Below, one piece after another: positions 46,186-57,034 of a stretch of 64,000 bases of DNA. The stretch covers positions 31,044 to 95,043 of the forward strand of contig FJOG01000060.1 of NCBI GenBank assembly GCA_900073065.1, written 5' to 3'. Under the pieces are notes generated by a model. That model ran no database searches, was not told the DNA's origin, and saw nothing but the letters and a program-made list of their open reading frames with translations. How positions within the stretch are numbered: position 1 is the first letter of the stretch; the number at the start of each line of letters is the position of its first letter. This DNA comes from Phialocephala subalpina. Lineage: Eukaryota > Ascomycota > Leotiomycetes > Helotiales > Mollisiaceae. A program made the position numbers and the translations under genes.

Positions 46186-46634
46186 TCGGCTTCACACTTT
46201 CTTCACATGGGTGGACATCTCCCCTGCTAGCTCGAACCCTCCAACTGTGGGGCAATGCATGCTCATAACTAGGACCTGCTTTCATCAAAGCATTAGAGGT
46301 ATGAATTCGCTCAACGTCACCGGCATGTTCAAGAATATGGTGTTGGACATGCCAGGTAACCACTGCGTTGTCTGAGGCTCATTGTTTTGTTTCTTAGACG
46401 CAAGTGTGCTTGTTCCAATGTACTGTGCTGTCGTTAAAACATATTCTTTGCTTTTATCTGATCTTTTGACCTTTGATGTTCTTTCGTTGTTATGTGTTAG
46501 GCTGCCGCGCTTGTAGCTCGTGGACCTCCTATAATAAGCTTCCCAGATCCGCCAGGTCCCCTTTTCTCTCATCTCATCCGGTTGGCGATTGTTTGGGTAC
46601 CTCAAAACTCTATTCTCCAGGACCGGTATTCGCG
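46186..46634. other. Intergenic spacer
   Basis: Between two plus-strand genes. The next ORF is open upstream of its ATG, but the sequence there looks non-coding. Confidence 0.4.
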
Positions 46635-48467
46635 ATGGCAGACCTCACCGTTGCTCGACCACTCAAGAACTTGAACATTATTGCTGCTGTTGACATTTCT
46701 GGCAGCACAGCTGGCGCTACGCTTCGGAAAGAAGTGCAGGCCATCAAGGGCATCAGCGCTTTCGTCGAATCCGCATCAGACGATTCCTTGACGGTGCTTC
46801 CTTGGGATGGCCACACACGATCTCCCATCCCACTTCCCAAAAGCGAAGCAGCGCTCTCATACCTCGCTTCCAGTGGAGGGACAGTACCCTTATGCATCTA
46901 CGGAAACCCTACTTACCTGCAAGCCCTGCGTACGAGCCAACTTTGGGTCCTTATGACAGATGGACTAATCGGTCGCGATGAGATCCACAACTTTGCACAA
47001 AATACGACAGAGCTCAGTCTTCACGGAATCCCCTCCATTATCATCGTCTTCGGATACGCAACTTCACTCAACCCCGCAAATACAGATACTTCTGTCGGCC
47101 TCGCCCTATACACCCGATCTCCAGACAGCTTGTTCCTCTTTCAGGATATCGCCAGCGACTCCCTATTCATCATACAGGCCAAAGGCTCTTTCAAATGTCT
47201 ATTGAATGGCAATGAGCAACCGCAAATCACCGAAGGAGCTACGTGGGCTGACCTTCCGCGAATCCAGTACAAGGATTTGGCCGACGTCACCGTTGCACCT
47301 CCGAAGAAACTGTCTCCAGACGAGCTTGCACTCCAAGATGGGCTCGTTATTCGACTTCAAGATCTCTTTGATGGCAAAGCCAGCATTGAAGTCATCCGTC
47401 AGGTGAGCAGTAACCCGCACAACATGGCGTCGATCGTCCAGACGGAAATGAGCTCCGGCAGGCCTGGGGATGGTCGTCATCGCATCGGAAGATGGCTTCA
47501 AGATCAGCAGACACCACTTCCACCGCCCCCTCAGAACGTCCTTGGGAAAGATCCACAAGCACTGATCATCCTCACTCGACTGCTGAAGCGAATTGAGGAA
47601 GGATATGCTGACGATCTACTCTCATCTGATCAAACCAGCCTGACAAACAATCACAACACCAACTGGAATACATACATCAATTCACTCAACCAACATCAAC
47701 AGGAGGTAGCGGCTAAGAAGAAGTCAAATACGATCTTCAAGCAGGCCAGCAACCATGTTAATTCAATGACCAGATCTTCCACGCGATATGCTTCTCACGA
47801 CTCACCAGTGTCAGCTCCAGCAAGTGAGGCGTTGAGCTACGGTGGCGATTTCGATTATGACAGACCCATGGCCAGCAAGCGTACAAAGTCCATCTTCGAC
47901 ACCCCCTCCTCTACCAATGCCGTATCATTCTCAGTTGGCACCGAATGTTTCCTCCCAGGGTTCGCGGTTGCAGGTCTCAATCCAGGCTTCGTTGGAAAAT
48001 GTTCGATTTGTCACCGATCCTCAGTCCTCGCCCTCCTTCTCAAAGTCAAGAACTTGGCCGTGGCTCCAAACAAGAACGCCATCTCAGAGTTCTTGTCCAA
48101 CATCAGCATCGACGAAATCTTCTCCAAGCGAGTCTGCTGCGATGCTTGTGCTAGTTACCTTATCGAACCAACATCAATTCTTCTTCCCGAACCTCTCTCT
48201 GGTGCGGTAGCTTTGGTCGGCATCAAGCAGAATATGGATTTGTGGTTGAAGAGACTCAATGGGATGTTCACTGGTGCCCATGTTGATATCTCAAAGGAGA
48301 AGTGGTTGGAGTACTTTGAGGACAAGCTTGGTACGCTCATGTATTCAGGTGCTGCAGAATGTAAGGTATTCAAGGATGCTTTGACTTGGGTTGCGAAAGG
48401 TTTCGAGGAGAGTGTTGAGGCTGGGAGAGACGATGTCAGCAGCAATGGCTTTACTATCATTGACTGA
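46635..48467 (+). CDS. VWA-like protein with C-terminal zinc-ribbon cysteines (copy 1)
   Basis: Intronless, 610 residues. The N-terminal 200 residues look like a von Willebrand factor A fold: a hydrophobic strand runs into VDISGS (D20, S22, S24), the MIDAS DxSxS triad, and LMTDG (D109) supplies the last MIDAS ligand. A helical middle with a proline run (LPPPPQ) follows. The last third carries KCSICH (C456, C459) and CCDACAS (C501, C502, C505), an apparent zinc-binding pair. A second gene of the same layout lies 603 bp downstream. VWA domains usually mediate metal-dependent protein binding. I do not know this family's role. Confidence 0.75.
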   Translation: MADLTVARPLKNLNIIAAVDISGSTAGATLRKEVQAIKGISAFVESASDDSLTVLPWDGHTRSPIPLPKSEAALSYLASSGGTVPLCIYGNPTYLQALRTSQLWVLMTDGLIGRDEIHNFAQNTTELSLHGIPSIIIVFGYATSLNPANTDTSVGLALYTRSPDSLFLFQDIASDSLFIIQAKGSFKCLLNGNEQPQITEGATWADLPRIQYKDLADVTVAPPKKLSPDELALQDGLVIRLQDLFDGKASIEVIRQVSSNPHNMASIVQTEMSSGRPGDGRHRIGRWLQDQQTPLPPPPQNVLGKDPQALIILTRLLKRIEEGYADDLLSSDQTSLTNNHNTNWNTYINSLNQHQQEVAAKKKSNTIFKQASNHVNSMTRSSTRYASHDSPVSAPASEALSYGGDFDYDRPMASKRTKSIFDTPSSTNAVSFSVGTECFLPGFAVAGLNPGFVGKCSICHRSSVLALLLKVKNLAVAPNKNAISEFLSNISIDEIFSKRVCCDACASYLIEPTSILLPEPLSGAVALVGIKQNMDLWLKRLNGMFTGAHVDISKEKWLEYFEDKLGTLMYSGAAECKVFKDALTWVAKGFEESVEAGRDDVSSNGFTIID

Positions 48468-49069
48468 GGGGTTGGACTCGAAGTGGGACATAGGTAATGG
48501 GCGTTGTCGGTGAGCATGAGCATTCCTTCCGAGGTTTTGTTAGTAAAGCATACCTAGATAGAATAGAGGTTGGTGGTCGTTGGTATCGAATCCGGTCGGG
48601 GTACCCCTCCTTCAGGTGTTCTTTGAGCTTTTGCAGGGGGCGAGAGACTTCTCATCGAATGACCTATACACACCGGGACTTTTACACGCACCGACAATGT
48701 TCCTTTCGCTCTTTCCTCTTTTGCGCTGCTTTGTCTTTGTTCGTACTTGCGGCATGACCCCGAACTCGAGATCTGATAATGTTTGGCTATGAGGAGGACC
48801 GACAACGGAAAGCCAAAGTATATCATGATCTTTACCCGCCTCTAACAATCTCTCCCGAAAGTTGACGGAGAATGTCCCAGTTATACTGGAACATTGGCAA
48901 TGCTGTTATTGAACACTTGGAGTCGCTTTGAGCTACGACGCGATCACCTTCGGGGCTGGTCAGCTTTAGCGAAGTGAAGGCGGTTCAAGGCGCGACTACA
49001 GCTTCAAGATCTTCCTCTTCGAGACACCCCACGAACCCGGGACATTTAACAACTTCTTCAATACCCCTC
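48468..49069. other. Intergenic spacer between paralogues
   Basis: No supportable gene. Contains the 3' end of copy 1 and the promoter of copy 2. Confidence 0.4.
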
Positions 49070-50746
49070 ATGGCCGCCTCACCTGAGACTCAGGCGTACG
49101 TCTGTATTGCCTCCGAATCCCTCTTCGGCTCTGCGGGAGATATCGCCTGCGCAATGTCCTGCGCAAGAAGGGACATCGAAGAACTCGTCGACAGCTCGTA
49201 CACAGCGGTGTTCACAACGTCACCAGGACCGCTATGGCAATGCCAGCAATCGCCAGGATCTTCCTTGCTCGCCCTTCAAGACTGCAAGCTGTGGTTCCTC
49301 TTCACCGATGGCAAGAACGAGCACAGCGAAGACGACAACTTCACAAGCCGCGCACAACTTCTGGCCATCGAGAAGTATCCTTGTGTGTTGGTTTTGTTTG
49401 GTTCTTGCGCTGCTGGTCCCCCTCCTTCGACAATGCACCAGGTCTGTGGGGACATTTACTCTCGGGCGACTGATTCAATCCTCCTGTTCCACGACATACA
49501 CACTCATCAGATTTATATCTTCCAAGCTAAGGGCTGTTTCGAGAGTCTTGCGAAAGATGCGACCACAATTGATTCGCATCCACCAGAGGAGGATTGGACA
49601 ATGAGCAATTGGTACCAGCTTCGTCGGATCCGATATGCCCAGCTGGACAAGATCAAACTCCCGGCCCCTGACCCAATGTCCCACATGGACCAGTTGACCG
49701 TGTTTCCCACTGGCTCCGTTGTTACTGTACGTGAATACCTGGCGAAGATGGCTGCGGTGGATATCGGTGAGAAGCTGGACTCCGAGAGATTCAAGGAGAT
49801 TGTCGCTGCGGCTGCCACCGCCAGGTCCACCCCTCTCCTTGACTCCTCCCTCGGTCTCTCCGGACCGCGAAAGGTACGTCAATTTTGGGAGACCTGAATG
49901 TCTCACCTTTTCTAGAACTTTAAGTAACCAACAAATCTGTAGCAAAATGAGCACCATATTGAACGAGTCGACATTGATGACAACGCTTATCATGCCATCC
50001 AAATGATATTCTTCAACGAAGATCTGAAGTCCAGAGGTATCGATGTACCAGCAGAACGACTAGACGCCTACCGTGACGACCTTCGAGTAGCCAACAACAC
50101 GAATAGGGCTTGGCTGCACCACCGGTTGGCGCATATCACAGGGCAGAAAAACAAGGCAAAGCTTGCTGGCAGAAAGTCATTCCATCTTCCAGTCCCAGAC
50201 CTTGAGGAGACCTTCGTCCCAGGCTTCGTTCGGTCGTCGCCTACCCAACGACAGCACGGAGAGTACAGAGGTACCTGTCAACTCTGCCATGCCAAGGATT
50301 CTTTGCTGGCCGCCCTCCTACACGCCATTGATATCGATATCGACGATCAGGAGAAGTTAAAGTCCCTGTGCTTGTCGGACATCTTCAACCCCCTCCTCGT
50401 CTGTGACGCCTGCGCCTTCCACTTCCCAATACCGAACAACCTTCTTCTCGACGAAGTGGTAGTCGCGGTGTTACCTTTGGTCTCTATCATGGATAATGTC
50501 GGCGCTTGGACGGATGCCCTAGGTGCCGCTCTTGGTTGGTCATTCGCTATGGATGACCCTTTGCCCGCCTTTGCTGCCTGGTTCCGGGACCAGCGATCAA
50601 CATTCGGAGAAGCAGAGGAAACTGAATGTGCTGGGCAAGGAGGGACATTCGAAGGGGCTTTGCGTTGGGTGAGGAAGAATATAGAAAAATGGATAAGTAT
50701 CACACAGGATAGGAGGGCTAGCAAGACTCAGATCTCTGACGTTTAA
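49070..50746 (+). CDS. VWA-like protein, paralogue with degraded MIDAS (copy 2)
   Basis: Exons 49070-49873 and 49943-50746 give 535 residues. It shares the order of copy 1: a FLFTDG strand, IYSRATDSILLFHDI matching copy 1's LYTRSPDSLFLFQDI, IFQAKGCFESL matching IIQAKGSFKCL, a C-terminal TCQLCH and VCDACAFH cysteine pair, and the ending GALRWVRKNIE against DALTWVAKGFE. At the metal site, however, DxSxS is replaced by ASESLFGS, so metal binding is probably lost. It has gained (or copy 1 lost) an intron of 69 bp. Tandem duplication with divergence is clear from this shared order; identity is moderate, so it is not recent. Confidence 0.75.
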
Positions 50747-50909
50747 ATCGCCCGAAGGACGTGGGACATTAGGCCAGGTCACTTGCTACATATTTCTTTG
50801 GGGGGTGCCAGACAGCTATCTTTGTATGAGTAAGGGGAGGAGATGAGCAGCATAGCTGAACTTTCCAATCTCCCAGCCCTACCGGAACTTTGTCCCTAGG
50901 ATAATCTCA

Positions 50910-51542
50910 TTACTTGTGATCAGTTTCCCACGAACGTCTCCTCACAACGCCCTCCCATTCTAAACACTTTCCCCAATCCTCTTGCACTTTTGTATCGAGG
51001 TAGGTATCCCACCTGTTGTATTCTCCTAGCTGCAGCTTTCGCAGAGTTGGCAGATCCTCCACAACCTTTCCGATGATATCATATATTTGTGCATCTCAGA
51101 CTTCTCAGAAAACGCCATCTTCCCAGAAACCCATGCTACCACTTTGATGCGGAACCAACTCCTTCAAAGTACTGCAACTGTTCTTCAAAATTGTCGTAGG
51201 AATTGGTAAGATTTGTCCCGATCCAATATCTGGAGCAAGAAGTGGCCAATCATCAAATTGGAATGCCGATCCAGTACGAAATGCACCCTTCAAGATGACT
51301 TTAGCGATGAATGGGGCATTTTTATGACCGATACGTTCAAAGAACCGTGACAAGAAATCGAGTTCCATGAAGCGTTGTTGATTGTTGTTTTGGTTGAACC
51401 TCCTCTTGTATGTGTAGACTACCGTCATCAGTAACGGTACCAACCAAAGACCAAATGTCATCAAAATCGTGGTCATTGCGCGTGCTAGATCTGGGGACCG
51501 AGTAAAAATCGCTATTGTTAAACACGAAACCATTCCTTGCAT
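50910..51542 (-). pseudogene. F-box/LRR-like protein 3' part, two RIP-like stops
   Basis: Reading from 51542 leftwards, leucine-rich pieces NSCSTLKELV, then DLPTLRKLQLGEYNRWDTY and a charged tail end at a TAA (50910). Two TGA codons near 51105 and 51096 interrupt an otherwise unbroken frame, and both are explained by CGA to TGA. LxxLxxLxL spacing with a charged C-terminus is typical of the LRR half of fungal F-box proteins, although no F-box is present here. A related tail (AFPILQKLQLGN) occurs at 58.4 kb. Confidence 0.45.
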
Positions 51543-52119
51543 AAAGTATCCGGATTCCTTGTTTATGAATGCTTTTGCAGACTCGGAGGATGTTTGGCTG
51601 TATCCCCGTAAACTGCGTTTAGGTGCGCTGCCCCCTCGAGTTTAGCGCACTGATTTAGGTATGGCGCCTTGCTCGCTTGAGCACCGCTTTTGCCGATGTT
51701 TATAAAAACCCTCCGTGCTTTATTTAACTTTGTTAACTTGTTTTAACATTTTTAGTTTTACTTAGGTATTATTTAATTAAAATTTGATTTGATTATTTTA
51801 ATATTACTTTATAAATTTGATTAAGAGCCGATAAGGTTAAAACGATGCAAAGGCGAGTGTTGCAATCTGGTGATGATGACTGAAAGATGGGTACCTAGAT
51901 GAGCTCACGCACTCGATTGTACGTCGCAGGGTTTTTGATTTCGGAATTAATATCTAGTCCGGCCGAAACTTACTTATCAAAATTGAAGAAAACACTCGAA
52001 AGAAGAAGGTAACATGTCAGGCATTTGTGTAAACACAAGCTCCCTTAAACCCTCTCACTCAATAGCTTTTTGATAGTTTCATGCTCGCGCCTAATAGCTA
52101 TATCAAGTGCTGTCTGCCC
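51543..52119. other. Spacer with short AT-rich segment and ankyrin 3' tail
   Basis: AT-rich from about 51715 to 51845, otherwise without features. At its right end (52045-52119, minus strand) the ankyrin frame continues for another 25 codons beyond the stop of the next gene, ending at a TAA (52047-52045). Confidence 0.45.
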
Positions 52120-55100
52120 CTAGCGATTAACAACGTCTACATTAGCACCACGGTCAAGCAATAGCTTGATAATGGCTCCGCGTCCCTCAGAAGTAGCGAG
52201 ATAAAGCGCTGTTTGTTGAATAGGATTAACAGCGTTTACGTTAGCACCACGGTCAAGCAATAGCTTGATAATATCTTCATGCCCTTTAGAAGTAGCGAAA
52301 TGAAGTGCTGTCCACCCATAGTAATCAACAACGTCCACATTAATACCACGGTCAAGTAATAGCTTGGTAATAGTTTTGTGCCCTTTAGAAGTAGCGAGAT
52401 GAAGTGCTGTCCGCCCATGGTAATCAACAACGTCCACGTTAGCACCACGGTCAAGCAATAGCTTGATAATATCTTCGTGCTCTTCGGAAGTAGCGAGATG
52501 AAGTGCTGTCCGCTTATTGTAATCAATAACGTTCACGTTAGCACCACGCTCAAGCAACAGCTTGGTAATATCTTCGTGCCCTTTGGAAATAGCGAGTTGA
52601 AGTGCTGTCCGCCCATGGTAATCAACAACGTCCACGTTAGCACCACGGTCAAGCAATAGCTTGATAATAGCTTCGTGCTCTTCGGAAGTAGCGAGATGAA
52701 GTGCTGTCCGCTTATTGTAATCAATAACGTTCACGTTAGCACCATAGTCAAGCAATAGCTTGATAATAGCTTCGTGCCCCTCCAAAGTAGCGAGATGAAG
52801 TGCTGTCCGCTTATTGTAATCAATAACGTTCACGTTAGCACCATAGTCAAGCAATAGCTTGGTAACAGCTTCGTGACCGTTGTCTGCGGCCTTGTGCAGA
52901 GCCGTGGTTAATCCGTCCGTGAAATTGACATCGGCGCCGTTCTGGACCAGAAGTTGGACTGCATTAAGACTCCCTTGACTCGCTATAGCAAGAAGAATCT
53001 GTCCTATAGCAACTCTTTCTCCGCATACTGCTGCTCCATGATCAAGCAATAGCAATGTTGTTTCGTCATGTCCAGCAACCATAGACTTGTGTAGAGCTCC
53101 CCAGCCATTGTCTGTCAGTGCATTGATATCTGCACCATTCTCAAGCAGTACCCGTATAACAGCATTGTGCCCATTCTCAGCAGCTTGGTGCAAGGCTGTG
53201 GTTCCATTTTCCGCCTTTCTCCTTGCGTTACATCCTTTTCGTAGAAGGAATTGAACTGTTCTTTCATGTCCTCCTCGAGCAGCGTTGAATATGGGAGTCT
53301 CTAGATATCCATTCGCCGCGTTGATATCAGACCCTTTCAGAAGCAGTGTGGAAATCGAGTCTTCGCGTCCGGCTGCGGCAGCTTTGAGCAGTGGTGTTTC
53401 ATCGTGGCCATCTCTTGCCTCGAGCTTCGCGCCCTGGTCGACCAAAATCCCTATCGTTTCAACGAGTCCATATGATGCAGCCAAATGCAATGCTGTCTCT
53501 CCAAACACGTTGAATAACTTAGGATCTGCCCCCCTCTCTAGTAAGAGTTTTGTAACCTTCGGGTTTCTGCCTGCCGCTGAAAGATGCAATGGAGTCTCGT
53601 CGCGTCCATTCGGTTTGTTTATATCTGCATGGTGATCCAGAAGAAGACACATGGTAGAGATATGCCCATGTTCCACCGAGTGATGTAAGGCAGTCGAACC
53701 ATTCTCTGTCTCTGCATCGATATCCGCCCCTAGGTTGACGAGCATTGACACAGCGTTGTTTTGCTGACTTCGTGCAGCAGCGAAGAGGGGCGTCCATCCG
53801 TTCCTATCTCGAAGAGAAACATCTTCCCGTTTTGATACTAGCAGTTCCAGGAGAGATGTACACCCATTATTGCTTGCCCAGTGCAGCCCACTCCATCCAG
53901 TACCAGTATCCGTGCGAATTCGAGGCGATTTGTTCAGCAATGATCGTACCAGTAGTTTATTTCCCTCTGCACAAGCAGTATAGAGTTTTGCATGCAACGT
54001 AGTGAGTTTCCACAGAAGTCTGCCTTCGACCCCTAGTGTGGTGCTCGTATGCGGTTTCTGATAATTCGCTGCTTGATCTGCTAGTAGTATCACTGAGTTG
54101 ACTTCGTTAATGTCTGTGGTAGAAAAATGCTAGACAGTTTGACTAACCATATTCTAACTTCCAATTGGTGATTTCAATAACGCTCTCTTCGATATTCCCA
54201 GAGACTTTCAGATCTTTGCAGGCAGAGAAGAGTGCAATCATGGTGTCGTGCCATTTCGTTTGCACAGATTGGCAATGTGATTGGAGAAGGTCGAGATTGT
54301 GTCTGACTTCTGTCAAACTTGCTAGTCTGATCTCAGAGCCAATTGTAATCACACATAGGACAAAAATGATATTGAGGGTCTCGACGTGATTGGTCTTCTT
54401 GCGCATAGTATTGTCAAGTTGCTGGAGGACCTTGTGGATTGAGGCTCTCATCGTTCCGATGAGTTTAGTTGGATTCGGGGGAGGGGCATCATTCTGGCCT
54501 TGGGTAACCAAATCGCACAACCGGAGAGATGCTAAGAGGTAATCCAAAGCCGAGGAAAAGAAAAGCTATAGCGGTTAGCTAAGTCATCGTACTGAGAAGG
54601 ATGCTTTACGTCATTGTCGGTCATTGTTGCATCTTCCTCAATCAGGTCAAGAAGGTAAGAATAGAGACCGGATTTGAATACTCCTTTCGCAGAAAGTAGC
54701 TTGATATTGGCTCTAATGTCGGATAGGAGCTCGGGAACAGATCGGGGAGCGTAATCTTTGGTTAGCTCTGCATCTGCATCTGGTAGCGATGGATAGTCTA
54801 TGAGTGTTAGCATATGTAGCAAACTTTCAGGTAAGACCTTATTCACCAGGAAATAGGGAATCGACCAATTTTGTTAATTGGCCTCTTTGGCATCCCAGAT
54901 TTGGATGGAGCCCCCAAAAGCCTGAGTTTCGTTGGCATTCTTGGCAAGTACCTTCTCCTTTGCACTATACGGTTAGCACGTGACGTTTTAGCTCGGCTTA
55001 TGCAAACGATCTACTTACGGGCTTCTTGAGGTACCGGCACCGCCAACAGGCACCCAAGCCATTCTTTAGATCGTTTGCGCGTTTCGACACTTCGCTATAG

Positions 55101-55198
55101 TTTCCTGGGCCCTGACGGCGGCCCATGCCGCCACTTTGTCGCGGCCGTTTTGCGGGATTGATCGAGTCAACGAATTCGTAGATCCGTTTTTCGGCCAT
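52120..55198 (-). CDS. Zn2Cys6-ankyrin repeat fusion protein
   Basis: Exons 55198-55019, 54964-54847, 54797-54610, 54565-54148 and 54092-52120 give 958 residues. The N-terminus has a basic PAKRPRQ stretch. A zinc cluster then spans the first splice: CWRCRYLKKP joined to CKGEGTCQEC, with a further cysteine at LGCQRG. The C-x2-C-x6-C spacing is that of fungal binuclear zinc DNA-binding domains. About 200 helical residues with one hydrophobic strand (NIIFVLCVITIG) follow, then roughly eighteen ankyrin repeats to the end. The last seven are nearly identical in DNA. The final TAG (NR-stop) is followed in frame by GQTALDIAIRREHE and a later stop, so the protein is probably truncated by one mutation. 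For the last intron, a 55-bp form (acceptor CTCAG) was preferred over a 34-bp alternative. Confidence 0.75.
52139..52831. repeat. Seven tandem 99-bp near-identical ankyrin units
   Basis: Units start at 52139, 52238, 52337, 52436, 52535, 52634 and 52733, each 99 bp (33 codons, one ankyrin repeat); an eighth diverging unit starts at 52832. Most pairs differ at only a few bases. Two types alternate: one ends in a codon series for YNKR, the other for YHGR, suggesting a 198-bp higher-order unit. Near identity at third positions implies recent duplication or gene conversion. Confidence 0.9.
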
Positions 55199-55864
55199 GG
55201 TGAGCAGCTCAAACGAACACAACCAATTCCGCAAGGTAGTGCGTGGTTCTACGTTCTAGGTAGGCTGTCGATGAGCAAGAGGTTCGCTCGCCTTATAATC
55301 GAAGGTGAGAAGCCATGTCTGACACGCAAGCTGCACGCTATACCATTTCGGGTAGGCGGTGGAGTTGTTCTTCCGCTTGTGCCTTCAACCGCCCACTCGA
55401 TTTGGTATCGCGCGTTGGCTCGGGAGATGCAGAGATGCAGAGGATTGATGCAGCCACAAAGTAGCAGTGCCTCCACAGAACATGCCCATGCAGAGTGTGG
55501 CCAGGATGTGGCTGTCGACCGCCTACCCGGTATTGAAAAGCAGCTGCAGCCATCATGCGTGTTACCTGACAATCTCAGGGCTATTCCTGTTCGAGTGGGC
55601 GGTTGATCAAAATTTATGTCTACCGCCTACTCCAACAGTATCCAAAAGATCACAATGTGCTGGGAGAGGAGAAGACAATGGGTTTCGTGTCAAGGCTCTC
55701 GCATGCATCCCCGATTTCAGCCCATGCTGCAATTCACCCCAATACCGCAACCTTTTCCCGATTTAAATCAGATGAGGACGTGAGTATTTTGGTCCTTCGG
55801 TCTTCCGTCTTCACATTTCAATCCCAGAAAGCGATACCTTCTCCACAGTGGCCGTTCAATCAAC
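55199..55864. other. Region with nested inverted repeats
   Basis: A perfect 12-bp pair (55349-55360 with 55518-55529, GGTAGGCGGT core) and a perfect 16-bp pair (55385-55400 with 55591-55606) interlock, and a further ACCGCCTACTCC lies at 55622-55633. ORFs here are just translations of these repeats. It could be a miniature element or decayed terminal repeats. Confidence 0.45.
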
Positions 55865-56315
55865 ATGGCGAATACTACGAACCTCGCTCCGTCCACAACA
55901 GGGCTCCCTATCCCTATATCTGTTTCAATTTCAGCCTCATCCCCTTGGGCTTTACAGACACTCACTGGGCTTGTCTTTGGGATTTTTATGCTTGGGATCG
56001 CATTGTACACTCTACGGCAAATCCACTATCGACCTGGAGGCAACGGTCGTGGTAAAGTTATCTTCTGCTCACTTTGTGCCAATTCCTAACTGGCAACAGA
56101 TGAGGAAAGTTTTCTTAACGGATCTGAGCTTCAAACTTTGGATAACCCGTCGGACGTGCGAGTAGTAAGCTCTTGCAGTCTTTCAAATGGATAGAGGCAT
56201 TCCTAACAAGTCACAGACAACAGACTACCGGTACCACAACTCTGCTCCGTGCAGAATTCCTGATGATCCCGATTTCGAGCAGCAAAGCCTGGTTTCCGAA
56301 ACCCCCAGATTATAG
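55865..56315 (+). CDS. Small single-pass membrane protein, unknown
   Basis: Exons 55865-56051, 56100-56164 and 56217-56315 give 116 residues. A Ser/Thr-rich N-terminus with two sequon-like NTT/NLA positions leads into one strong helix (LTGLVFGIFMLGIALYTL, about residues 33-50). A basic stop-transfer region (RQIHYRPGG) and an acidic tail (DDPDFEQQSLVSE) follow. The splice joins are all in frame with GTAAAG and GTAAGC donors and CAG acceptors, which supports a real gene. No homologue is recognised. An outside-in topology with a cytoplasmic tail is suggested by the positive residues after the helix. Confidence 0.55.
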
Positions 56316-57034
56316 CCCCGACCAACGACTATTCCTCATATTGGAGCTCAATACAACGGCGGGTGGCCGATAGAGCTGGGAAGAGGGTTACCATATGTTG
56401 TAGGGTACGCGTGGTGGTAGGAAAGGGTGGAAGCTTTTGCGTTGTAATTGAGATCTGCCGAGGTTAGACATACTATGTGTGCTAGTCCCACAGCAGCATG
56501 ATATGGTTGAGTGGTCAACGTGCGCTTCCTTAGTGGATGCTGGTGTTGGGACTACCACTCGGTACAATGGCAGCTGGGTGTTCAAGGATAGAGCCGGTAG
56601 GGCGCATAAGCAGCTCTTGGAAGATCATGTCCTTGATTTCTTTCAGCTATGTCAATCGGGGCACTTTGCTTCAAAAAAATACCACTGAAGTTACCCGTTG
56701 GAAGACCCAAGAGCTTCAATTTTCCTTTCATATGTTCCGAGACACCTCTTCCCAATGGTGCGCCAATAGTGGAGCATTCTAGCTGTTCGTCGACCCCAGG
56801 AGTGTTGGCGTGAATGAGTTCACCGAGTGCCATTTTATCTCCTTCACTTGAATCACTTCTGCCAGACCGCAAAGCCCACTGTTGAGTGTTACGTACGTAG
56901 AGAAATCTACGAAGAGAATCGCTCATTCCGATATAGCCTGGATGACGCGGAGCAATTGTCGATGTTTGTGAACCAAATAGTAGTTTTTGATCCAATAATT
57001 TGCTCAAGCCAAAAGGAGATTGGGCCCCAAAGGT

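Noticed and set aside
52139..52831. CRISPR-like array
   Set aside because: The regular 99-bp units are in-frame ankyrin codons of a eukaryotic gene without spacers.
52120..54093. Ankyrin ORF as a stand-alone gene
   Set aside because: Upstream exons join it in phase to the zinc-cluster region, and its apparent start is an internal GTG.
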